Positions 33,601 to 45,600 of a stretch of DNA of 64,000 nt are shown here, piece after piece. Origin of the DNA: Luidia sarsii (taxonomy: Eukaryota > Echinodermata > Asteroidea > Paxillosida > Luidiidae); contig OX465111.1 of the NCBI GenBank assembly GCA_949987565.1, forward strand, positions 11,952,716 through 12,016,715, in the 5' to 3' direction. The position numbers and the translations under genes are program-made. Position 1 is the first letter of the stretch, and each line of letters begins with the position of its first letter. Below the pieces are notes generated by a model. The model ran no database searches. It worked only from the letters and a program-made list of their open reading frames with translations, and had not been told where the DNA came from.

Positions 33601-36600
33601 ATGGCATCTGATCCATCGTTGTTCTGTTGCCTTTCCCAACAGGTGAACAAGCAGGAGTTGCCCGGCCGAACTCTGCTCTCTGTCCCCGGCTACGAGGAGA
33701 AGGTTGAGTTTGGCGTGCTCATCCACTTTGCTTACAAGGTTGAAGGGTCAGGTGAGATGCACACTATTATTAAAGGGTCTCTTCCGCTGTCTCTGCCCCT
33801 GCCCCTGCCCCTGTCTCTGCCCCTGTCTCTGCCCCTGTCTCTGCCCCTGTCTCTGCCCCTGCCCCTGCCCTGTCTCTGCCCCTGTCTCTGCCCCTGTCTC
33901 TGCCCCTGTCTCTGCCCTGCCCCTGTCTCTGCCCCTGTCTCTGCCCTGCCCCTGTCTCTACCCCTGTCTCTGCCCCTGTCTCTGCCCTGTCCCTGTCTCT
34001 GCCCCTGTCTCTGCCCCTGTCTCTGCCCCTGTCTCTGCCCTGCCCCTGTCTCTGCCCCTGTCTCTGCCCCTGTCTCTACCCCTGTCTCTGCCCCTGTCTC
34101 TGCCCCTGTCTCTGCCCCTGTCTCTACCCCTGTCTCTGCCCCTGTCTCTGCCCCTGTCTCTGCCCCTGTCTCTGCCCTGCCCCTGTCTCTGCCCCTGTCT
34201 CTGCCCTGCCCCTGTCTCTACCCCTGTCTCTGCCCCTGTCTCTGCCCTGCCCCTGTCTCTGCCCCTGTCTCTGCCCCTGTCTCTGCCCCTGTCCCTGCAC
34301 CTGTCCCTGCCCCTGTCTCTGCCCCTGTCTCTGCCCCTGTCTCTGCCCTGCCCCTGTCTCTGCCCCTGTCTCTGCCCTGCCCCTGTCTCTGCCCCTGTCT
34401 CTGCCCTGCACCTGTCCCTGCACCTGTCCCTGCCCCTGTCTCTGCCCCTGTCTCTGCCCCTGTCTCTGCCCCTGTCTCTGCCCCTGTCTCTGCCCCTGTC
34501 CCTGCACCTGTCCCTGCCCCTGTCTCTGCCCCTGTCTCTGCCCCTGTCCCTGCCCATGTTCCTGCCCCTGTCTCTGCCCCTGCCCCTGTCTCTGCCCCTG
34601 TCTCTGCCTCTGCCCCTGCCCCTGTCTCTGCCCCTGTCTCTGCCCCTGCCCCTGCCCCTGTCTCTGTCTCTGCCCCTGCCCCTGCCCCTGCCCCTGCCCC
34701 TGCCCCTGCCCCTGTCTCGTCCACTCACTGTTCCTCTGCCTCCGCTCCTGCCTGTCCCTCTATCTCTGTCTCTTAATCTTTCTGTCTTTCTCTCTCCGCT
34801 TTCTCTCTGACCACCCAGATGAGGAGCTGATCGTGGCCACCACTCGTATCGAGACCATGCTTGGTGACACGGCCGTGGCTGTCCACCCAGACGACACTCG
34901 CTACAAGCACCTGCACGGCAAGCGTGTAGTCCACCCCTTCCGTGGCTGCAGCCTGCCCATTGTCCGCGATGAATTCGTGGACATGGACTTTGGCACGGGT
35001 GAGTGCAGACACCCTTTCAGGGGTAGCTTCATGCAAGTCGGTCCACTTACGATCCTCACAACCATTTTTTTTGGGGGGGGGGGGGGTTACTAAAAGCAGC
35101 TGCTGAGTCCAACCAGGTTTTTCGTTCAGAATCTGAGGAACTCATGAAGTTGATAGCAAGGATTGAGTTTCTGAAAAGAGTGTTTCTGATGACAGCGGAT
35201 GGGAACGCGGTGCAAAACCAATACTCGTATGAGCCCGACCGGTCTCTGTAAAAAAGCAGGCTTCGTGCACACTGCACTGTAGAGCACTGTGTTGCTTTGA
35301 CTGGCCTGATCGTTGGGGCCACGTCAGGGCTTAGTCAATGAGGGGCTGGCAAATGGGAGGGGGGATAGAAAGTGATGCTGAATAATGTGCTCATATCTCG
35401 TTTATGTTTGCGTCTGTCGTTTTTTTTTTGCCCACGATCGGCAGGGGCCGTGAAGATCACTCCGGCCCACGACCCCAACGACTACGAAGTGGGCAAGCGG
35501 CACGACCTGGTGTTCCTCAACATGATCTCGGACGAGGGCAACATCACGGACATCTGCCCCGAGTTCCAGGTACGACTCTTGCTGCGGCGCCTGAGACCCC
35601 TTTTTCTCTCTGTTGCTTGCTGGTGAGCTGGTTGCAGGTGAGCTTGGCATTGCTTGTATTGCCTTGGGCATTTGGCTGGGGCACCGGAGCAAATGTTCAG
35701 GTGGCCAGTAGGGGTTTTCACTGGCTTCCAAAAGACAGCAGACTGCTGCCGAGTTGGCGATAATATCTGCCAGAGTTTCAGGATTGCCAGACTGGCATGC
35801 AGCCGTTTGGAGTCGGCCACCTCTGCTTCAATCTGCTCCCACTTTCCACTCTCACGTTCACTTCTGCTTCAGCATCCTTTTCTGCTTCCGTGTTGTAGTT
35901 CCACTTCCACTTCTGCTTCCACGTCTGCTTCCACGTCTGCTTCCACTTCTGCTTCCACTTCTGCTTCCGCGTCCACTTCCTCTTCCACTTCCTCTTCCAC
36001 TTCCACTTCTGCTTCCTCTTCCACTTCCACTTCTGTTTCCACGTCTGCTTCCACTTCTGCTTCCACTTCCTCTTCCACTTCCCATTCCATTTCTGCTTCC
36101 ATTTCTGCTTCCAATTCCTCTTCCACTTCCACTTCTGCTTCCTCTTCCACTTCCACTTCTGCTTCCACGTCTGCTTCCACGTCTGCTTCCACTTCTGCTT
36201 CCACTTCTGCTTCCGCGTCCACTTCCTCTTCCACTTCCTCTTCCACTTCCACTTCCACTTCCACTTCTGCTTCCTCTTCCACTTCCACTTCTGTTTCCAT
36301 GTCTGCTTCCACTTCTGCTTCCACTTCCTCTTCCACTTCCCATTCCATTTCTGCTTCCATTTCTGCTTCCAATTCCTCTTCCACTTCCACTTCTGCTCCC
36401 ACTTCCACTTCCACTTCCACTTTCCCTTCCATTTCTGCTTCCACTTCCCCTTCCCCTTCCACTTGCACTTATAGTTCCACTTCCACTTCCACTTCTCCTT
36501 CCACTTCCACTTCCACTTCTCCTTCCACTTCCACTTCCACTTCCACTTCCAATTCCTCTTCCACTTCCACTTCTGCTTCCACTTCTGCTTCCACTTCTGC

Positions 36601-39600
36601 TTCCACTTCCCCTTCCCCTTCCACTTGCACTTATAGTTACACTTCCACTTCCACTTCTCCTTCCACTTCCACTTCCACTTCCACTTCCTTTTCCACTTCC
36701 ACTTCCGCTTCCACTTCAGCTTCTGCTCCAACTTCTGGTCCCACCTTCATTTTCACATGTCCACTTCCACATTTCCATCTCCCCCTCTCCCTGCCATTCA
36801 TCCGGGCTTTGGATCCTTCTGATTTGCACAGGGCATGAAGCGCTTTGATGCCAGGAAGGCAGTGCTTGCTGCCCTGAAGGACAAGGGACTGTACAAGGAG
36901 ACCAAGGATAACCCCATGGTGGTGCCCGTATGCAGGTGAGTGCTGAGCAGAGCTCCAAACGTCTATCAACGGTAGCACACTAACAGGCCAGAAGAGCAAA
37001 GGAGGGAAAAGCTGGTGGACAAATTATTGTGAGACCTAAGTGAAAGGTAGGCATTACTTTTGAAGCAGCTTCATGTAAGTGGAGCCCACTTGGGTTAATC
37101 TAGACTCATCTCCCCTCTGCTGGCCTCTTCTCCAGCCGCTCCAAGGACATTGTGGAGCCCTTGCTCAAGCCACAGTGGTATGTGGACTGCACGGAGATGG
37201 CACGACAGGCCATGGAGGCTGTGGAGCAAGGCCAGCTGAAGATTGTCCCCGACATGCACATCAAGACCTGGAACAATTGGCTGACCAACATCAGGTGCTG
37301 CCATCTCTGCCCTGCCATGTCCTGTCCTGCCCTGCCCTACCCTGCCCTGCCCTGCCCTGTCCTACCCTGCCCTGCCCTGCCCTACCCTGCCCTGCCCTGC
37401 TCTGCCCTGCCATGCCCTGCCCTGCCCTGCCCTGCCCTGCCCTGTCCTGCCATGCCCTGCTCTGCCTTTCCATGTCCTGCCCTGCCCTACCCTGCCCTGC
37501 CCTGCTCTGCCCTGCCCTGCCCTGTCCTGTCCTGCCCTGCCCTGCCCTGCCCGGCCTTCCCCTGCCCTGCTCTATCCTACCCTTCCCTGCTCTGCCCTGC
37601 CCTGCCCTGCCCTGCCCTGCCCTGCCCTGCCCTGCCCTGCCTTCCCCTACCCTGCCCTGCCCTGCTCTGCCCTGCCCTGTCCTGCCCTGTCCTGTCCTGC
37701 CCTGTCCTGTCCTGCCCTGTCCTGCCGTGTCCTGTCCTGTCCTGTCCTGTCCTGCCATGCCCTGCTCTGCCTTTCCATGTCCTGCCCTGCCCTACCCTGC
37801 CCTGCCCTGCTCTGCCCTGCCCTGCCCAGCCCTGCTCTGCCCTGCCCTGCCCTGCCCTGTCCTGTCCTGTCCTTCCCTGCCCTCCCCTTCCCTGCCCTGC
37901 CCTGCCCTGCCCTGTCATCCCCTGTCATCCCCTATCCTGTCCTTCCCTGCCCCCTCCTTAAAGTTAAAACACTAATGAGAATACAGCAGTCGATAGCTTT
38001 GGACTTGACCGTCCCCATTTTGTCCTCGTTTGCAGGCAATGGTGTATTTCTCGTCAGCTCTGGTGGGGGCACCGTATCCCATGCTACTTTGTCACCATCA
38101 ATGACAACAGCATTCCACCCGGTGAAGTGAGTACTGCGAAAACATCAGTATCGTACTCGACAGTCTGGCTCTTTGATTCTGCCATCATGGGTGACTCAAG
38201 ACTTGAACTCTGACTCAAAATTAAGAAGTAACTCAGATTCAGTGACTTGCATACTAAGTCTTCTGATGTACCTTTTCTGGGATCTCATTAATGGTATCAC
38301 AAAGTATGGTTTATCTTGGAAGCAAGTCCAAAACAATATACATAATGAGGCTTCTTCTATTGTCTAATCCAACTGGTTAGTCTTTCCAACTGGTTAGTCT
38401 TTCCATCTGGTTAGTCTTTCCAACTGGTTAGTCTTTCCAACTGGTTCGTCTTTCCAACTGGTTCGTCTTTCCAACTGGTTAGTCTTTCCAACTGGTTAGT
38501 CTTTCCATCTGGTTAGTCTTTCCAACTGGTTAGTCTTTCCAACTGGTTAGTCTTTCCAACTGGTTCGTCTTTCCAACTGGTTCGTCTTTCCAACTGGTTA
38601 GTCTTTCCAACTGGTTAGTCTTTCCATCTGGTTAGTCTTTCCATCTGGTTAGTCTTTCCAACTGGTTAGTCTGTCCAACTGGTTAGTCTGTCCAACTGAT
38701 TAGTCTGTCCAACTGATTAGTCTGTCCAACTGGTTAGTCTGTCTAACTGGTTAGTCTGTCCAACTGGTTAGTCTGTCCAACTGGTTAGTCTTTCCACCTG
38801 GTTTGTCTTTCCAACTGGTTGGTCTTTCCAACTGATTAGTCTGTCCAACTGATTAGTCTGTCCAACTGGTTAGTCTGTCCAACTGGTTAGTCTGTCCAAC
38901 TGGTTAGTCTGTCCAACTGGTTAGTCTTTCCACCTGGTTTGTCTTTCCAACTGGTTGGTCTTTCCAACTGGTTGGTCTTTCCAACTGGTTGGTCTTTCCA
39001 ACTGGTTAGTCTGTCCAACTGGTTAGTCTGTCCAACTGATTAGTCTGTCCAACTGGTTAGTCTGTCCAACTGGTTAGTCTGTCCAACTGGTTAGTCTGTC
39101 CAACTGGTTAGTCTGTCCAACTGGTTAGTCTGTCCAACTGATTAGTCTGTCCAACTGATTAGTCTGTCCAACTGGTTAGTCTTTCCACCTGGTTTGTCTT
39201 TCCAACTGGTTGGTCTTTCCAACTGGTTGGTCTTTCCAACTGGTTGGTCTTTCCAACTGGTTGGTCTTTCCAACTGGTTGGTCTTTCCAACCTGTAAATC
39301 TTCCCAACTTTCTTAAAGTTGTATCATTTGTCAGTTACCGGTAGATTAACACAGTCACCTTTACGTCTTCAGAATGTGGATGGCAAGTATTGGGTCAGTG
39401 CCAGATCGGAGGAGGAGGCTTTGCAGATAGCGGCGGAACGGTTCAGCATCTCCGTGGATAAGATCAAACTGCAGCAGGGTAGGACTTTGACATTTTATCA
39501 ATTGTTTTGAAAGTCCTCCTGAATAAAATGACCAAAACGCAAATATCAAAAATTGGGAGGTTCTGACGTTTGGATCCTAGCAAGGCATTTCTCTGTTAGG

Positions 39601-42600
39601 ATCAAAACGTCAGGCCCTTTTGATCTTTTATTTATTTTAGATTCTCATCTAGTTTTCTTCTTTCTTTTTTTTCCCTTCAGATGAAGATGTCTTGGATACC
39701 TGGTTCTCCTCTGCCCTCTTCCCCTTCTCCATTTTCGGCTGGCCGGACCAGGTAAGCCACCAGCGTTTCCGCTCAGCAGTTGCCGTCTTGTGGTTGACAT
39801 AGTAGGAGGTTTGCGGTGACACCATGTTATGTACATCATGTCTTAAGAGGAGTATGGCTCTGAAAAGATCTGGTAGCTCCACATTTCGGGCAGTGTGTAC
39901 TCGGCTCTTGTCTCCTGACGACAGGCAGAGTACTCACTACTCGAAATGTTGAACTACCGGCTCTTTTCAGAGTCGCACTCCTTCACTTAAGAGATGATCT
40001 ACATGGTGTCACCACAGACCTCCTACTTGGTATTTCCACCACGCAAACCTTCAAATCTTATCATACTCTTTCTCTTAACCACTTCGCGCCGGGACCTCCG
40101 AAATCGGAGCTCATTTGGTTTGACTATGCGACGGGGCCCTCCGAATGCGGGAACCACTATTGTCTACATCTTAAACAATTTACTCTTTTTCAGCTTAGAA
40201 CAAAGCAATACAAATCAGTACAAAGACCCTTTTAGAGACACAAGTTGCCACATGAATTGCAAGATTAAGAGCAGTGTGCAATTGTGGGACCTTTACTGTG
40301 GATGATCGAGGGATACCGCGCTGCTGCTGAAAGCACACGGGGGGCATTGTGTTTGCATGCCACACAGCCCAACGGTCGTCGGTGGAATTCCACCCACATT
40401 CTTCACCGCAATCTGTACGCTCGGTTTTGGGCTGACCAACTGCCTGGAGTGGAGGCTGGAGTCTGCGGTCAGGGATCGTCAGTACTGTTCACGCACACAC
40501 AAGTCTTTTACGCTCCATTGACGACGCACAATGGGCCCTTTTTCGAACGGATAGTCTCTTGACAAAAGCCACAACGATGTCCAAATTGTGCCAGGTTTTA
40601 CTCTCTTGTACCCATAGTATATCCTTATCGATTTATTTCACAGAAATATATTGTTCTAATTGATTTGAAAATGATGTTTTGTTCAAAAACCCAGTATGGC
40701 GGTCATAGGCTCTGTAAAAGCACATGGCGCGAAGTGGTTAAGAGATGATATACATGGTGTCACCACAGACCTCCGAATTACTCCTGATTGCTTTCTTGGG
40801 ATTGGTTTCTTGATGGTTTTCCTCTTTTTTTTTTTTTGCCAGACTGAGGACCTGGACGCCTTCTTCCCCGGCACCCTCCTGGAGACGGGCCACGACATCC
40901 TCTTCTTCTGGGTGGCCCGCATGGTCATGTTTGCCTTCAAGCTGACCGGCCGGCTGCCCTTCCGCGAGGTGTACCTGCACGCCATGGTGCGGGACGCCCA
41001 CGGCCGCAAGATGAGCAAGTCCCTGGGCAATGTCATCGACCCCATTGACATCATCACGGGCATCACGCTGGAGGTCAGTCCCAAGGCACTTGAGGGAATC
41101 GGGCGGGTTGTGTTCGGAGAGGGGAGAGACGGAGAGACTAGAGGAGAGGGGGGGGGGAGGGGGGAGTTGACGAGGATGGTGAGGGTGATATATCGAGGAG
41201 GAAGTCGATGTGGAGGATGAGGCCGATTTCGAGGAGGATGAGGGTGATAATGAGGAGGAGGATTAGGAAGTTGAGGAGGGTGAGGGTGATATTGAGGAGG
41301 ATGAGGAAGTTGAGGAGGATGAGGTTGATAATGAGGAGGATGAGGAAGTTGAGGAGGGTGAGGGTGATATTGAGCAGGATGAGGAAGTTGAGGAGGATGA
41401 GGTTGATAATGAGGAGGATGAGGAAGTTGAGGAGGGTGAGGGTGATATTGAGGAGGATGAGGGTGATATTGAGGAGGATGAGGTTGATAATGAGGAGGAT
41501 GAGGAAGTTGAGGAGGGTGAGGGTGATATTGAGGAGGATGAGGGTGATATTGTGGAGGATGAGGGTGATAATGAGGAGGAGGATTAGGAAGTTGAGGAGG
41601 GTGAGGGTGATATGGAGGAGGATGAGGAAGTTGAGGAGGATGAGGTTGATAATGAGAAGGATTAGGAAGTTGAGGAGGGTGAGGGTGATATTGAGGAGAA
41701 TGAGGGTGATGTTGAGGAGGATGAGGTTGATTATGAGAAGGATGAGGAAGTTGAGGAGGATGAGGGTGATAATGAGGAGGAGGATTAGGAAGTTGAGGAG
41801 GGTGAGGGTGATATTGACGAGGATGAGGAAGTTGAGGAGGATGAGGTTGATAATGAGAAGGATTAGGAAGTTGAGGAGGGTGAGGGTGATATTGAGGAGA
41901 ATGAGGGTGATATTGAGGAGGATGAGGTTGAGTATGAGAAGGATGAGGAAGTTGAGGAGGATGAGGGTGATATTGAGGAGGATGAGGGTGATATTGTGGA
42001 GGATGAGGTTGATATTGAGAAGGATGAGGAAGTTGAGGAGGGTGAGGGTGATATTGAGGAGGATGAGGGTGATATTGAGAAGGATGAGGAAGTTGAGGAG
42101 GGTGAGGGTGATATGGAGGAGAATGGGGGTGATAATGAGGAGTATGATGAGGATGAGGGAGATATGGAGGAGTAAGTTGATGAGGATGACATTTGATGAT
42201 GATGAGAAGTGGGAGGAGGATGATGATGGTGAGGATTAGGCAGATAAGGCCAATGAGAACAAGGATAATGATGAGCCAGAGGAGGGAGGAATGAGAATGA
42301 TGGGGGTTGAGGGATGATAGGGGCGTGGAAAAATTGATGAGAACAACGAGGGGATGGAACCACAACTCATTCGACAGTGTGACATAGGACCTTTGACCTT
42401 GGATCAGAACCACTGAAGTCTTGAAACACAAAGACGTGACTATGACCAATGCCACATCGCCAATGGACAAGTCGGTCTGTCACTACGATAACAATAATAT
42501 AATTGGCCATTTGTGACTGACAGAATCTGCACAAGCTGCTGGAGAACAGTAACCTGGACCCCAAGGAGGTTGCCAAGGCCAGGGAGGGCCAGACGGCTGA

Positions 42601-45600
42601 CTACCCCAATGGCATACCTGAGTGCGGCACAGATGCCCTGCGATTCGCCCTGTGCGCATACACGGCGCAAGGTAACCACAAACCCCCATGACTGGAAAGG
42701 GGGTGGGGGTGGAAACCTGTCTCTCTGTCCATCTGTCTGTCCATCTATCCATCTTTTTATTCATCCGTCTGTCCGTCCGTCTATCCATCTGTCTCTCTGT
42801 CCATCCATCTGTCTATCCATCCATCTGTCTATCCATCCATCTGTCTATCCATCCATCTGTCTATCCATCCATCTGTCTATCCATTCATCTGTCTGTCCAT
42901 CAATCTGTCTGTCCATCTGTCTGTCTATCCATTCATCTGTCTGTTCATCCATCTGTCTATCCATCCATCTGTCTGTCCATCTGTCTGTCTATCCATCCAT
43001 CTGTCTGTCCATCCATCTGTCTGTCCATCCATCTGTCTATCCATCCATCTGTCTATCCATCCATCTGTCTGTCCATCTGTCTGTCTATCCATTCATCTGT
43101 CTGTCCATCCATCTGTCTATCCATCCATCTGTCTGTCCATCCATCTGTCTGTCCATCCATCTGTCTGTCCATCCATCTGTCTATCCATCAATCTGTCTGT
43201 CCATCCATCTGTCTATCCATCCATCTGTCTATCCATCCATCTGTCTATCCATCCATCTGTCTGTCCACCCATCTGTCTGTCCACCCATCTGTCTGTCCAT
43301 CCATCTGTTTGTCCATCCATCTGTCTATCCATCCATCTGTCTATCCATCCATCTGTCTATCCATCCATCTGTCTATCCATCCATCTGTCTGTCCATCTGT
43401 CTGTCTATCCATTCATCTGTCTGTTCATCCATCTGTCTATCCATCCATCTGTCTATCCATCCATCTGTCTGTCCATCTGTCTGTCTATCCATCCATCTGT
43501 CTATCCATCCATCTGTCTGTCCATCTGTCTGTCTATCCATTCATCTGTCTGTCCATCCATCTGTCTATCCATCCATCTGTCTATCCATCCATCTGTCTGT
43601 CCATCTGTCTGTCTATCCATCCATCTGTCTGTCCATCTGTCTGTCTATCCATCCATCTGTCTGTCCATCTATCTGTCTATCCATCCATCTGTCTATCCAT
43701 CTGTCTGTCTATCCATCTGTCTGTCTATCCATCCATCTGTCTGTCCATCTGTCTGTCTATCCATCCATCTGTCTATCCATCCATCTGTCTATCCATCCAT
43801 CTGTCTATCCATCTATCTGTCTATCCATCCATCTGTCTATCCATCCATCTGTCTATCCATCCATCTGTCTATCCATCCATCTGTCTGTCCATCTATCTGT
43901 CTATCCATCCATCTGTCTATCCATCTGTCTGTCTATCCATCTGTCTGTCTATCCATCCATCTGTCTGTCCATCTGTCTGTCTATCCATTCATCTGTCTGT
44001 CCATCCATTCATCTGCTCCCCATTGAATCCAATCCTGAGCAATGATGCTTTTTGTCATTATAAGAAATTCAAATGTCTCTATATTGTGAGGAATACTTGT
44101 ACACATAGCTGTGTTAGTTTAATCATTACTGGATGTAAAAAAAAGAAACAAAAGAAAGGCAGACTGTGAAGTGACATCTCGATTGAATCATGTTTCTATG
44201 CAGAGAAGACATGCTCTCTTGCAAACAGACATAGAAATTCTCTGTATTTTTTTTTTTTTTTTCCATAATTTGTTAGCAGTTTGTATAGTAGTTTGTTTTA
44301 CATTCTGCATATTTTTCACGTGTCCTTAATCAGGTCGCGACATTAATTTGGACGTGCTGCGCGTTCAGGGCTACCGCTTCTTCTGCAACAAGCTGTGGAA
44401 CGCAACCAAGTTTGCCCTGAAGGCACTGGGGGAGGACTTCAAGCCTCTGGCCCACTTCAAGGTGAGCCCAGACACCCGCCAAACTCTCTCTTGGCATCAT
44501 AGAAGCCATCATAGATACTCTTTTCAGAGCCACACTCATTCACAGGAAGAGATCATTCACACAATGTACAGGAAGATACTGGGATTACTGGCTCTTTTCA
44601 GAGCCACACTCATTCACAGGAAGAGATCATTCACACAATGTACAGGTAGATACTGGGATTACCGGCTCTTCTCAGAGCCACACTCATTCACAGGAAGAGA
44701 TCATTCACACAATGTACAGGTAGATACTGGGATTACAGGCTCTTCTCAGAGCCACACTCATTCACAGGAAGAGATCATTCACACAATGTACAGGAAGATA
44801 CTGGGATTACCGGCTCTTCTCAGAGCCACACTCATTCACAGGAAGAGATCATTCACACAATGTACAGGAAGATACCGGGATTACCTTCTCTTCTCAGAGC
44901 CACACTCATTCACAGGAAGAGATCATTCACACAATGTACAGGTAGATACCGGGATTACCTTCTCTTCTCAGAGCCACACTCATTCTCAGGAAGAGATCGG
45001 TTTACACACGCTGTTGTTACCGGCTCTTCTCAGAACCGCACTCATTCTCAGAAAGAGAAAGGTGTTGATGCAAGCTTTCAGCATTTCGATCTTGCAAACC
45101 TTCAAGGCCTAGGCTAGTCTCCTGACCAGCCTCTGATCTCTCTCTCCGCTCCGTCTGCTCCCTTCATTCAACAGCTGAGCGGTTCAGAGAGCCACATGGA
45201 CCGCTGGGTGCTGAGCAAGCTGGCAGGCTGCGTCCGCGCCTGTGAGGAAGGCTGGTCAGCCTTTGACTTCCCCGCTATCACCACCTCCATCCATGCCTTC
45301 TGGCTGTACGATCTGTGTGACGTCTACCTGGTAAGAAAGAAACTTAATGCTTCTATGTACCCCCCTCCCCCCAAAACAAATTCTTTGTACTTTTCTAAGT
45401 CAGACAAAGACACATTTGTATTGACCTCTTGGCCTTAATAGTCAAAAGTATTCTAGTATAGTCAGTGATTCCTTCCCTAAGATTACTTGCCTTTGGATGT
45501 TTCCTCTCCCCTCTGCCCTCTGCCCTCTGCCCCCTCTCCCCTCTACCATCTACCCTCTACCCTCTACCCTCTACCCTCTACCCTTTACCCTTTGCCCTCT

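Noticed and set aside
33704..34810. Proline/leucine-rich and Arg/Asp-rich long frames on both strands
   Set aside because: 12-bp array without stop codons on either strand; composition explains them. Kept only as a retained-intron observation.
41208..42470. Frames of 343 and 595 codons on opposite strands
   Set aside because: Both arise from the GAGGATGAGG array in VARS1 intron 15; no family recognised and no codon-position bias.
42513..44169. Long frames of up to about 500 codons ([13 protein letters not shown] type)
   Set aside because: They are translations of a CATC/TGTC simple repeat, open in several frames at once, and lie between verified VARS1 exons 16 and 17.
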